A DNA stretch of 64,000 bases, taken from Terriglobia bacterium (GTDB taxonomy: Bacteria > Acidobacteriota > Terriglobia > Terriglobales > Acidobacteriaceae). Made by a program: the position numbers and the translations under genes. Numbering within the stretch: position 1 is the first letter of the stretch; each line of letters begins with the position of its first letter. Under the pieces are notes generated by a model that saw only the letters and a list, made by a program, of their open reading frames with translations, searched no databases and was not told where the DNA came from. Below, one piece after another: positions 11,063-20,477 of the stretch. Where the stretch lies: the NCBI GenBank assembly GCA_020073645.1, contig JAIQET010000002.1, forward strand, positions 83,194-147,193. The letters run 5' to 3'.

Positions 11063-11103
11063 GAAAGACCCACATCTCGAAAGGCGCGAGATGTGGGGCA
11101 CCC
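11063..11103. repeat. 41-bp palindromic repeat, copy 2
   Basis: gaaagacccacatctcgaaaggcgcgagatgtggggcaccc = reverse complement of 10616-10656. Confidence 0.9.
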
Positions 11104-11119
11104 CCGGAAGGTACTTCCA

Positions 11120-11545
11120 TCACCCAAACCTTGCCTTGTGCTCCTGCAAGATGCATCGGTCCATCACTACGAAGATGCCCGCCTTGCGCGCCTTCTCCGC
11201 GGCTTTTTCGTGGATCACCGACTCCTGCATCCAGACGACTGGGACCTTGAGTTGGATGGCCTGGTCAACAATCTCTTCCACCGCGTCTGGGCGACGGAAG
11301 ATGTTCACGATGTCGATCTTCTCCGGCACCTCAAGCAGCGACGCGTACGACTTCTCGCCCAGCGCTTCGTCAATCTGCGGGTTGACCGGGATGATGCGGT
11401 ATCCCTGGGTTTGCATGTAGGCGGAAACCCCGTGACTGGGGCGCAAAGGGCTGTTCGAGAGTCCCACGACCGCAATGGTCTTGGAGCGTTTCAGCAGCTC
11501 GGTGATCGGATCCAACCTGGGCACTGAGGCCATACCGGCCAACAT
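11120..11545 (-). CDS. CoA-binding (YccU-like) domain protein
   Basis: IAVVGLSNSPLRPSHGVSAYMQTQGYRIIPVNPQ...VVWMQESVIHEKAAEKARKAGIFVVMDRCILQEH. Confidence 0.85.
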   Translation of the reverse strand: MLAGMASVPRLDPITELLKRSKTIAVVGLSNSPLRPSHGVSAYMQTQGYRIIPVNPQIDEALGEKSYASLLEVPEKIDIVNIFRRPDAVEEIVDQAIQLKVPVVWMQESVIHEKAAEKARKAGIFVVMDRCILQEHKARFG

Positions 11546-11607
11546 TGTAGCCAGCCCAGGCTCCAGAAGCCAGTTTTACACTCTGCCGCGCTGCCGCCCG
11601 GCCGTCC

Positions 11608-12861
11608 CTAGTCCATGCTCTTCTTGCCGACTTCCGTCTTCTGCCTGAACATCCTCATCGCCAGCTTGCGCACCGTGTCGGAAACCTCTTTATTGCCCAC
11701 CAGGTTCTTCAGGTCGTGCACCAGGATGTTCTTCATCAGCCCCAGGGACACGTCCAGCGGAGTGCGCGGATTGAACACCAGGTTGCGTACGATGCCATAG
11801 TGCTTGGCAAAACGGCGCTTCAGGGGAATGCCGCGCAGCACCGCTTCCAGCACGTTCCTCTGGCTGGCGAATTTCTCCACTTCGCCATCGCTGATTTTCG
11901 GCGATACCAGCACCGCCAGCGCCACCACCTTGGTCCCATCGCGAATCAGCAGTGAACGCTCTTCCTTATTACCCTTCATGGCCAGTTGAATCCGGGCCTT
12001 GACATCCAGCTTGGCAATCTTCTGCAGCGCGGTGCCCCGCTCCGTTTCCAGGCCGGTGTGGTGTTTCTTGGGAGCGGGGGGCCGGTGCGGGCTCGCGGCC
12101 TGCTCCGGCGATTTTGCCGCGGGTGTGGAGGATGGCGTCGTGGTTGCGGCTTCGGCCAGCGGTTGCTCCGCATCCAGATCAAGCTCCTCATAAATTCCGC
12201 CAATCGGTTGGAAAGGTTTGTCCTGCTCGGCAGAGATTTCCCCGGCGTGCTCGGCCAGATATGCCGTCAGGCTTTCATCCAGCACGTCTTCCGGCTCCGC
12301 AGCCTCCTCCCGCTCGGTTTCCGCCAGCACCTCCCCAGACGTTGCTGAAGGCTCGGGTGGTTCCGGCTCTGGACTGGGGAGCTCGGACCCCGCCGATGCC
12401 ATGTGATTTCCTATGGTGGTCGCTTCCGCTTCGGTCAGGTTCGGATTCAAACAGAGCGAGTTCAGGATCTCCCGCGAGTGGTTCACCCGCTCGCTCTTCA
12501 ACATCATCTCGACCACTTCGCGTGACCCGGTTGCCGCCAACTCCACCAGCGACTCCTCCGCAACCGCGGAATTCTCCAGCAGCGCAGGCAGCAAAATGGG
12601 ACGCAGGTTCCTGGGAGCAAGCAGGTACTCCAGCACTTCTTGCGGCGTATTGGGATCGGCGGCCGCAGCCCGCGACGAAGCCTCATCCCAGCCTGCCAGC
12701 GTAAGCCCGGCCTGCTCCCCGAAAACCTTGTTGTGATTGGCCAGGTGAACCAGGATCTCGATCATCTCCGCGGGCGGGATGGAAAGCGCGCCTCGAGCAG
12801 CGGCTTGCATCAGGTTCGACGGCACGGCCGACGCGCGGATGAGGTCGATCATGCGCGGCAT
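11608..12861 (-). CDS. Conserved hypothetical protein (helical-repeat-like with acidic/proline-rich centre)
   Basis: Long ORF with 13-bp spacing to the upstream HD gene on the same strand. Confidence 0.6.
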   Translation of the reverse strand: MPRMIDLIRASAVPSNLMQAAARGALSIPPAEMIEILVHLANHNKVFGEQAGLTLAGWDEASSRAAAADPNTPQEVLEYLLAPRNLRPILLPALLENSAVAEESLVELAATGSREVVEMMLKSERVNHSREILNSLCLNPNLTEAEATTIGNHMASAGSELPSPEPEPPEPSATSGEVLAETEREEAAEPEDVLDESLTAYLAEHAGEISAEQDKPFQPIGGIYEELDLDAEQPLAEAATTTPSSTPAAKSPEQAASPHRPPAPKKHHTGLETERGTALQKIAKLDVKARIQLAMKGNKEERSLLIRDGTKVVALAVLVSPKISDGEVEKFASQRNVLEAVLRGIPLKRRFAKHYGIVRNLVFNPRTPLDVSLGLMKNILVHDLKNLVGNKEVSDTVRKLAMRMFRQKTEVGKKSMD

Positions 12862-12873
12862 ACTGCGGTTCCT

Positions 12874-13506
12874 CTACTTCCTCCGGCGGCTGGCCCGCGG
12901 ACCGGCGCTGCGTTTGCCCTCGGCCAGCGCGGTTTCCAGTTCGCCCACCACTCGCTCCAGTTCTCTCGTCAGGCGGGTGGCTTTCCGGCGGCGGAATTCC
13001 TTCGCCAACTCTCGATAGTACCAAAGCGTGCCCTCGCGTTTTCCCTGGAACCGTTCCCAGATTGGTTCCCCAATCTCGCGATAATCGGTCAGGATAGCCC
13101 GGGCATTGTGCACTTTGTCCGCCGCGGAAACCAGGCGTATATCGGCATCCGCAGTCCGAAGGTGCCTGAGATACTTTTCCTTGCGACCGCGCCACGGTGG
13201 CTTGGGGTAGGTGTCCGAATCGGTGCAGCCTTCGACCACATGGGCCACGCGTTTGCCGAAGTGCCGGCGAACTTCGTTCAGCATGGGCACGCCACCGCAA
13301 TCCTCCACTACATCGTGCAGCAGCGCTGCGATGGCCAGGTCTTCATCCCCGCCAGCCTCCAGCACCAGGCCTGCCACGCCCAGCAGGTGCGCAACGTAAG
13401 GAATCGGAGTACCCTTGCGCGTCTGGCCGGCGTGTTTGTGGCAAGCCAACCGCAGCGCCTGCTCGAACCGGCGGCCGAGCTTGGGGGCTGCCCCGCGCGA
13501 CCTCAC
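12874..13506 (-). CDS. HD-domain phosphohydrolase (RelA/SpoT hydrolase-like)
   Basis: YVAHLLGVAGLVLE...AIAALLHDVVEDCG...RLVSAADKVHNARAIL; GTG start overlaps prfB stop (GTGA). Confidence 0.8.
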   Translation of the reverse strand: MRSRGAAPKLGRRFEQALRLACHKHAGQTRKGTPIPYVAHLLGVAGLVLEAGGDEDLAIAALLHDVVEDCGGVPMLNEVRRHFGKRVAHVVEGCTDSDTYPKPPWRGRKEKYLRHLRTADADIRLVSAADKVHNARAILTDYREIGEPIWERFQGKREGTLWYYRELAKEFRRRKATRLTRELERVVGELETALAEGKRSAGPRASRRRK

Positions 13507-14607
13507 GAAGCTTTCTCTCCTCGCCGCATGCGCAGATAGGCGCCGACAAATGGCTGCAGGTCGCCATCCAGCACCCGGTCCACATCGCCGACTTCGACCT
13601 TGGTCCGGTGGTCCTTCACCATCCGATAGGGCTGCAACACGTAGGACCTGATTTGCGACCCGAAATCAATGTCCAGCTTCGAGTCTTCAATCTTCTTCGT
13701 GGCTGCCCGCTTCTTCTCCAATTCGAATTCATACAGCTTCGACCGCAGCATGCTCATCGCCCGCTCGCGGTTCTTGTGCTGCGAGCGCTCATTCTGGCAG
13801 CTCACCACGATTCCCGTCGGGTTGTGCGTGATGCGCACCGCCGAGTCGGTGGTATTTACGTGCTGCCCGCCCTTGCCGCTGGAGCGGTACGTATCCACGC
13901 GCAGATCTTCCGGCTTGATGTCCACCTCGATGCTTTCATCGATCTCCGGCGACACAAACACGCTGGCGAAGGAAGTATGCCGGCGCTTGGCCTGATCGAA
14001 CGGCGAAATCCGCACCAGGCGGTGCACTCCGATTTCACTGGTCAGCAGGCCAAAGGCGTACTCGCCATTTACCGAGAACGTGGCCGACTTCAAGCCCGCT
14101 TCTTCGCCGGGCTGATAGTCGTTGAGAACTGTCTGAAAACCCTGGCGCTCGGCCCAGCGTAGGTACATGCGCAGCAGCATGTCGGCCCAGTCCTGCGACT
14201 CGGTGCCACCCGCGCCGGGATGGATGGTCACGATGGCGTTGCGCGCGTCGTTCTCGCCAGAGAGCAGGGTCTCAGTTTCCAGCCGCTCCACGAGTTGCCG
14301 CAGGGCATCAATCTCCCGCCGCAACTCGGCGTCGACTTTTTCCCCTTCCTTCGCCAACTCGAAGTAGGTGGAAATATCGTTGACACGACGAACCAGATCG
14401 GTCTCCGTGGCCAACACGTGTTCCAGGCGCTTCTTCTCGCGCATCACCGTCTGGGATTTTTGAGGATTGGACCAGAGATTCGGATCGGCAGCTTGCTTTT
14501 CGATTTCGCTTAGTTGTTGACGCAGTTTGTCCGCGTCAAAGGTACTCCCGGAGGTCGCGGACCTTGTCCTTCAACAGCGCATATTCCTGTTCCAGCTCTT
14601 CAACCAT
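13503..14607 (-). CDS. prfB: Peptide chain release factor 2 with programmed +1 frameshift
   Basis: Start ATG 14607: MVEELEQEYALLKDKVRDLREYL then in-frame TGA (14538-14536); CGGGAGTACCTTTGAC shift site; +1 frame continues DADKLRQQLSEIEKQAADPNLWSNPQKSQTVMREKKRLE into the 314-aa ORF with GGQHVNTTDSAVRITH. Confidence 0.95.
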
Positions 14608-14609
14608 AA

Positions 14610-16217
14610 CTATCGCTCTATCTTTCTGCGGAGTAGAAGACGCATCAAAAGCGCTCCCACGGAAATTATCGCACACACATACGCGAACCAGTCGCCATGA
14701 CGGGTATAGAACGTGGTTACGCTCGACAGGGCGTAGGGAGCCACCAGGACCGTGCGCGTCTTTCGCGGCACGCTGGCCATCACGCGCCCGTAGGGGTCAA
14801 TCGAGGCCGTAACTCCGGTGTTGGTGTCACGCAACAGCCAGCGCCCGTTCTCCACTGCACGCATACGCGCCTGCTTCAGATGCTGGGCGTAGGCGCCACT
14901 ATCGCCATACCAGCCGTCATTGGAGATGTTCACGAACACCTGTGCCCCTGCCGCAGCAGACTGCCGCACTTCATCCGGAAAGATGGACTCATAGCAGATG
15001 AAGACCCCGAGCTTGCTCCCGTCTGCCTCGAGCGGCGCGTGCGACACGCCCGCCGAAAAGTCTCCCACCTGTTGAGTCAGTCCCCCGGCAAAAGAAAAGA
15101 GGCGCTTGAATGGGACATATTCACCAAAGGGCACGAGATGGACTTTGTCATACCGCGCCACCCATTCCCCTCTGGGGCTCACCAAGACGCCGGAGTTGTA
15201 CAGCTCGGTCGACCGCTCCGGTGTCTGGCTGGCATTGCGAATGCCCAAGGCGCCGGTCAGCACCCACGTCTGTTCCTGGCGCGCCATGTTGCTGACGGCG
15301 CTGCGGAAGATGGGATCGCTGGTGTAAAAGGGCGCGGGTGATTCCGGCCAGACGATTAGGTCCACATGTTGTCGCTCACCCGCGGGCGAATTCAGGCTGA
15401 TCGCAGTCAACTCGCGTAGCGTCTGATCAAAATATTCTTTCGTCCATTCCGCGCCTTCGAGAATCGGAACATTCTGCTGCACCAGGCGAGCACTGTGATC
15501 CGTCGGCACCGGCGGCGGGCTGACCAAGCGCCCGGATTGCAGCACCACCGCCGCCCCCAACGCCGCAGCCAGCAGCGCCTTGCGTTTCTCCCGGCCCACC
15601 AGGAACGCCGCTGCCACCGCTGCATTCACCACCATGATCTCGAAGGACAAACCGTAGACGCCGGTGACCGTCGCGATCCGGGCCATGGGAATGTTGTCCA
15701 CCTGTGCGATCCCCAGCAAATCCCAAGGGAACCCGGTGATGCGGGTGCGGGCCAGTTCCACCCCAACCCACACGATGGGGGAAAGCAGCAACGCCCGCCG
15801 GCTGAATGGACTTTGTCCGGCAAGCAGGCTGATCACCAACCCAAAAGCTCCGTGGTAGAGCGCCAGATAAAAGCAGAAGAGAATCAGGATGCCCACCGCG
15901 GCGGGCGTATTCACCCCGCCGTACTGGCGCATAACGTTGTAAATCCAATAGCAGGTGCCGGCGTACCACAGAATTCCGCACACGTATCCCAGCAGAAACG
16001 CTTGCCCGGGTCCTGCCGGGAGCAGTTTCATTCCTGCCCGGAGCTGCAAGGTGTCCGGCTGCCGCGCCCGCAGCAAACCGATCAGCAGCGGCGCGATCGC
16101 CACCCAGCAGAGCATGTATAGGTTGGGCAACGGAAATGTCAGAATCTGTAGCCCAGCCGAAAGCAGGACCAGCAGCCAGGCACTCTTGTGAATCTGCCGC
16201 ACGCGGTAGGATATCAA
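14610..16217 (-). CDS. lnt: Apolipoprotein N-acyltransferase
   Basis: Multi-TM N-terminus plus nitrilase domain (LIVWPESPAPF, GVFICYESIFPDEVR, VNISNDGWYG). Confidence 0.93.
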   Translation of the reverse strand: MISYRVRQIHKSAWLLVLLSAGLQILTFPLPNLYMLCWVAIAPLLIGLLRARQPDTLQLRAGMKLLPAGPGQAFLLGYVCGILWYAGTCYWIYNVMRQYGGVNTPAAVGILILFCFYLALYHGAFGLVISLLAGQSPFSRRALLLSPIVWVGVELARTRITGFPWDLLGIAQVDNIPMARIATVTGVYGLSFEIMVVNAAVAAAFLVGREKRKALLAAALGAAVVLQSGRLVSPPPVPTDHSARLVQQNVPILEGAEWTKEYFDQTLRELTAISLNSPAGERQHVDLIVWPESPAPFYTSDPIFRSAVSNMARQEQTWVLTGALGIRNASQTPERSTELYNSGVLVSPRGEWVARYDKVHLVPFGEYVPFKRLFSFAGGLTQQVGDFSAGVSHAPLEADGSKLGVFICYESIFPDEVRQSAAAGAQVFVNISNDGWYGDSGAYAQHLKQARMRAVENGRWLLRDTNTGVTASIDPYGRVMASVPRKTRTVLVAPYALSSVTTFYTRHGDWFAYVCAIISVGALLMRLLLRRKIER

Positions 16218-16313
16218 ACTGCCTTCGGCCTGGCCTGGCTTTGACCTAGCAGCCGTGGCTCTCGACCACCTGCCCTATGCGGGAGTCCTGCGATGGGCTA
16301 ACATTGGGATGGT

Positions 16314-16457
16314 ATGGGCGTGTTCACCAAGGTCGCCATCCGCCTGCTGGAGATCATGTTCTTCGTCGGCGGCATCGGCTCGTTCGTGGTGCTGATCCTT
16401 ACCGGTATTGAAGACCTGGAGACTCTGTTGGGCGCCGACGCGTCCGAACACCACTGA
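16314..16457 (+). CDS. Small single-TM protein (47 aa)
   Basis: MGVFTKVAIRLLEIMFFVGGIGSFVVLILTGIEDLETLLGADASEHH; 18 bp upstream of the permease gene; below the ORF-track cutoff. Confidence 0.6.
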   Translation: MGVFTKVAIRLLEIMFFVGGIGSFVVLILTGIEDLETLLGADASEHH

Positions 16458-16475
16458 TCCTAACCTCTTGCTGGG

Positions 16476-18887
16476 ATGGCCTCTCCCTTTCAACCCGCCG
16501 GTTCCACTTCCAACCGGGTCCGCATCGTCGTCGCGACCTCGGTCATGCTCACCTTTATTTCTTACTGGCGTGCTGCCGCCATTGTGCTCAACGACCTCGC
16601 CTCCTCGGCCTTTTATGCCTGTGGCATTGCCGAGCAGGCCGTCGGGAAAGCCGCTCCCTGGTTCATCGTCGGTGTCATGCTGTTTTCTTTCACCGTGCGC
16701 GCCGTCTACGTCGAGAGCTGTTCCATGTTCGTGCGGGGTGGCGTCTATCGGGTCGTCAAAGAGGCTTTGGGCGGGACCCTCGCCAAGATCAGCGTCTCTG
16801 CCCTGATGTTCGATTACATCCTGACCGGACCGATCTCCGGCGTGTCCGCGGGGCAGTACATCGCCGGACTGATCAACGAAGTCATTGCCACCGCTCACCT
16901 GCATGGGTGGATCCCTCAAGCCATCCACGACATGGCCGGCGGCACCCCTCATCTCAATGTGAACTGGACCTCGGTGGTGTTTGGCGTGGCCGTGACCCTG
17001 TACTACTGGTGGCAGAACACCAAGGGCATTCAGGAATCCAGCGAAAAGGCGCTGCGGGTCATGCAAATCACCACCGTCATGGTGGTCATCCTGCTCGCCT
17101 GGTCTGCACTGACACTGCTGAAATCAGGCTACCAGCCGGTACCCTGGCCAACCCCGGGCAATCTGAAGTTTGGCCCGGACGCACTGGGGTTCCTGAAGCA
17201 CACTTATCGCGATCAGGATCTGGCCCGGATGTTCGGCCTGTTCGGCATCCTGATTGCTTTTGGACACTCCGTGCTGGCCATGAGCGGCGAGGAATCCCTC
17301 GCCCAGGTTAACCGCGAACTGGCCCACCCAAAGCTGAAAAACCTGAAGCGCGCTGCCATCGTTATCGCCATCTACAGCCTCGTGTTCACCGGATTCTCCG
17401 CGCTGCTCTCGGTCATGCTGATCCCCGATGCCGTACGCGTCCCCGTCTACAAAGACAATCTGATCGCCGGGCTCGCCATGTACATGTGGGGGCCGCAATT
17501 GCTCCGGCTGGTGTTTCGCGCCTTCGTGGTCATGGTCGGGTTCCTCATCCTCTCGGGAGCGGTCAACACCGCCATCATTGGCTCCAACGGAGTCTTGAAC
17601 CGTGTCTCTGAAGATGGCGTACTCACCGACTGGTTCCGCCAACCTCACCCCCGCTTTGGAACCAGCTACCGCATCGTCAATCTGGTCGTGTTTCTGCAGT
17701 TGTTCACCATCCTGGCCAGCCGCGGGAATGTGTACATGCTGGGCGAAGCTTACGCCTTCGGCGTGATCTGGAGCTTCACCTTCAACAGCCTGGCCATGCT
17801 GGTCCTGCGTTTCAAATACAAGGGCGAGCGGGGCTGGAAGGTTCCGCCCAATTTCCGCATTGGCAGCCACGAGATTCCCCTCGGACTCGCCTCCGTTTTC
17901 CTGGTTCTGCTGTCCACCGCCATCGTGAATCTGTTCACCAAGTCCATCGCCACGATAGCGGGTGTCGCCTTCACCGGCACGTTCTTCCTGATTTTCTCGG
18001 TTTCCGAGCGCGCCAACCACCGCAAGAACGTCCTGGCCAAGCAGCAAATGAAGGAGCACTTCCAGTTGCTGCAGAGTGATACCGTCGAGCGCAGCGGACT
18101 GGGCATTCGCCCCGGAAACGTGATGGTCACCGTGCGTGACTACAACACCATGGGCCACCTCAAGTGGGCGCTCGAGCGCACCGACACCAAGGAGCAGGAC
18201 ATCGTCGTCATGTCCGCCCGCGTGAGCCAGTTTGGGGCCGCCGCCTACGACCTCTCCACCGAGCAGATCTTCAGCGACTACGAGCAGCGTCTGTTTACCC
18301 GCGCCGTCGCTGTGGCCGAGAGTTTCGGCAAACACGTTTCCTTGCTGGTGGTCCCCGCCCGCGACGTCTGGTCCGCCATTGTGCAAACCGCTCTGAACCT
18401 GGAAGCCTCCGCCGTAGTTACCGGTGTTTCCAGCAAGATGACCACCCAGGAACAGGCCTTTCAACTGGGACGCGCCTGGGAGGGCGCCGAGGAGCCCAAG
18501 CGCCAGTTTGTGCTCCAGATTATTCACCCCGACCTGCAGGCGGTTGATACCTTCCACATCGGACCCCATACCCCTTCGCTGAAGACCGAGGATGTTCACT
18601 TGGTGCACCGGCTATGGCTGAACATCACCCGCGAGCCCGGGCTGAACAAACTGCACCACCACGACATCCTCACCGAGGCCCTCACCCGCTTTGCCCGGGA
18701 CTACGCGGGCCGGGAACGTGACGAGATCCTCAAGGAGTTGCGCAAGACTTCGGGCAAGACCGTCACCACCCGCCCGCTGGGCACGGATGGCGACGGTGGT
18801 GCGCCCGGTGGATCCCCCACGAAGGAGAAGCCTGCTTCCAAAGATGGTGACAAGGGACCACCGAGTCCGCCGGTCGTAGGGCCCTAA
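16476..18887 (+). CDS. APC-superfamily amino acid permease with large cytoplasmic C-terminal domain
   Basis: About 12 TM N-terminal half, USP-like C-terminal region (VMVTVRDYNTMGHLKWALERTDTKEQDIVVMSARV). Confidence 0.88.
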   Translation: MASPFQPAGSTSNRVRIVVATSVMLTFISYWRAAAIVLNDLASSAFYACGIAEQAVGKAAPWFIVGVMLFSFTVRAVYVESCSMFVRGGVYRVVKEALGGTLAKISVSALMFDYILTGPISGVSAGQYIAGLINEVIATAHLHGWIPQAIHDMAGGTPHLNVNWTSVVFGVAVTLYYWWQNTKGIQESSEKALRVMQITTVMVVILLAWSALTLLKSGYQPVPWPTPGNLKFGPDALGFLKHTYRDQDLARMFGLFGILIAFGHSVLAMSGEESLAQVNRELAHPKLKNLKRAAIVIAIYSLVFTGFSALLSVMLIPDAVRVPVYKDNLIAGLAMYMWGPQLLRLVFRAFVVMVGFLILSGAVNTAIIGSNGVLNRVSEDGVLTDWFRQPHPRFGTSYRIVNLVVFLQLFTILASRGNVYMLGEAYAFGVIWSFTFNSLAMLVLRFKYKGERGWKVPPNFRIGSHEIPLGLASVFLVLLSTAIVNLFTKSIATIAGVAFTGTFFLIFSVSERANHRKNVLAKQQMKEHFQLLQSDTVERSGLGIRPGNVMVTVRDYNTMGHLKWALERTDTKEQDIVVMSARVSQFGAAAYDLSTEQIFSDYEQRLFTRAVAVAESFGKHVSLLVVPARDVWSAIVQTALNLEASAVVTGVSSKMTTQEQAFQLGRAWEGAEEPKRQFVLQIIHPDLQAVDTFHIGPHTPSLKTEDVHLVHRLWLNITREPGLNKLHHHDILTEALTRFARDYAGRERDEILKELRKTSGKTVTTRPLGTDGDGGAPGGSPTKEKPASKDGDKGPPSPPVVGP

Positions 18888-18893
18888 CGGCCG

Positions 18894-18914
18894 TAGCGCC
18901 GGCGTCCCGCCGGC
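18894..18914. repeat. GCCGGCGTCCCGCCGGC palindromic repeat
   Basis: TAGCGCCGGCGTCCCGCCGGC; identical copies at 37438 and 61954. Confidence 0.8.
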
Positions 18915-19000
18915 CAAGGATGGCCCTTCGTCGAGTCGAAGGATGAGGCCATCTCGCCCCAACAGCCCCAAGAAGGCTTTTCACCCTGTAAAATTCTCCC

Positions 19001-20395
19001 ATGAAATCCAAGCTCCTTCTGATCTGTGTCCTGTTCGCTCTCACTCCCCTGGCGCTCGCCGCGCCGGCCACCATGCGCCTGGACTACTACCACACCGGCA
19101 GCGCAACCCAGGAGATGTTCAGCTTGGATCGAACCGTGATTGAGCCGCTGCCCTGGCCCGGAGACCCTGCCAAGGCCATCGACGACAGCAATCTCGGCCT
19201 GTATCTCTTCGAGGTCCACGATCAGGCCAGCGGAAAGCTGCTCTACTCGCGGGGATTCAATTCCGTCTATGGCGAGTGGGTCACCACCGCGGAAGCCAAC
19301 TCTGCCAACCGCACCTTTTCTGAATCCTTGCGCTTCCCTGCCCCGACCGCGCCGGTGAAGATTGTCTTAAAGAAGCGCGACGAAGGAACCTTCCACGAAG
19401 TCTGGACGACCACCATCGATCCCAAAGACAAGTTCATCGACACCTCGCGCCCGCCTTCTCCCGGTCCGCTCCTGACCATACAAAAATCCGGTGAGCCGGC
19501 CACGAAAGTGGACTTGCTGATCCTCGGCGATGGCTACACCGCCTCCGAGCGCGCGAAATTTGAACAGGACGCTCGTCGCTTTACCGAAATCCTGTTTGGC
19601 GCATCGCCTTTCCGTGAGCACCGCCAGGACTTCAACGTCTGGGGGATCTGTCCCGCGGCGGACGAGTCCGGCGTTTCCCGTCCCTCGGCCGGACAGCATC
19701 GCCGCTCTCCCGTAGGCGCGACCTACGACACCTTCGACACCGAACGCTACATCCTGACCACCGAAAACCGCGCGCTACGCGACGTAGCCTCCTATGCGCC
19801 CTACGAGTTCATTGAAATCCTGGTGAATGGAAAGACCTACGGCGGCGGCGGGATCTTCAATCAGTACGCCACGGTCGCCGCCGACAGCGAGTGGGCCCCG
19901 TATGTATTCGTCCACGAATTCGGCCATCAATTCGCCGCGCTGGCCGACGAGTACTACACCTCGCAGGTGGCCTACGCTCCGCAGACGCGAAAGATTGAGC
20001 CTTGGGAGCCGAACGTAACCGCGCTGCTCGATCCGGCGAACCTGAAGTGGAAGGACCTGGTCCCCGCTGGCACGCCTCTGCCCACTCCGTGGAGCAAAGA
20101 GCAATTTGAAACCTACGAGCAGCAAATCCAGACGCAGCGCCGCGAACTCCGCGCCCAGAACCGCCCCGAGTCAGAGATGAACGAGCTATTCAAGAAGGAA
20201 CGGCAGCAGGAAGATGCGCTTCTGGCCTCGGAAAAATATGCCGGGAAAGTGGGAGCCTTCGAAGGCGCTGACTACGAAGCCCACGGCTACTACCGCCCCG
20301 AGGTGAACTGCATCATGTTCACCCGGCACAACGCCTTCTGTGCTGTCTGCAAGAGGGCAATTGAGCGGATCATTGGGATGTATGCGGGGGGATAA
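19001..20395 (+). CDS. Secreted M64-family (IgA peptidase M64) metallopeptidase
   Basis: Signal peptide; LLILGDGYTASERAKFEQDARRF, FVHEFGHQFAALADEYY zinc motif. Confidence 0.92.
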   Translation: MKSKLLLICVLFALTPLALAAPATMRLDYYHTGSATQEMFSLDRTVIEPLPWPGDPAKAIDDSNLGLYLFEVHDQASGKLLYSRGFNSVYGEWVTTAEANSANRTFSESLRFPAPTAPVKIVLKKRDEGTFHEVWTTTIDPKDKFIDTSRPPSPGPLLTIQKSGEPATKVDLLILGDGYTASERAKFEQDARRFTEILFGASPFREHRQDFNVWGICPAADESGVSRPSAGQHRRSPVGATYDTFDTERYILTTENRALRDVASYAPYEFIEILVNGKTYGGGGIFNQYATVAADSEWAPYVFVHEFGHQFAALADEYYTSQVAYAPQTRKIEPWEPNVTALLDPANLKWKDLVPAGTPLPTPWSKEQFETYEQQIQTQRRELRAQNRPESEMNELFKKERQQEDALLASEKYAGKVGAFEGADYEAHGYYRPEVNCIMFTRHNAFCAVCKRAIERIIGMYAGG

Positions 20396-20477
20396 GCGAG
20401 TCAGGAAGGAAGCCATGCTCACAACCCCGGTCAATGAGTGTAATGGCGATGTTACGCCAACTACCAACCTACTAGGG

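Noticed and set aside
10616-11103. Calling the HTH unit a mobile element
   Set aside because: No transposase or target-site duplication seen; kept only as a finding
9586-11103. CRISPR-like repeats
   Set aside because: Copies are irregularly spaced palindromes without spacers; no cas genes in the window
10983-11156. N-terminal extension of the HTH ORF
   Set aside because: Translates through the 41-bp repeat; a GTG with good RBS exists at 10982
17124-18608. 494-aa minus-strand ORF
   Set aside because: Antisense to the APC permease; no recognisable domain
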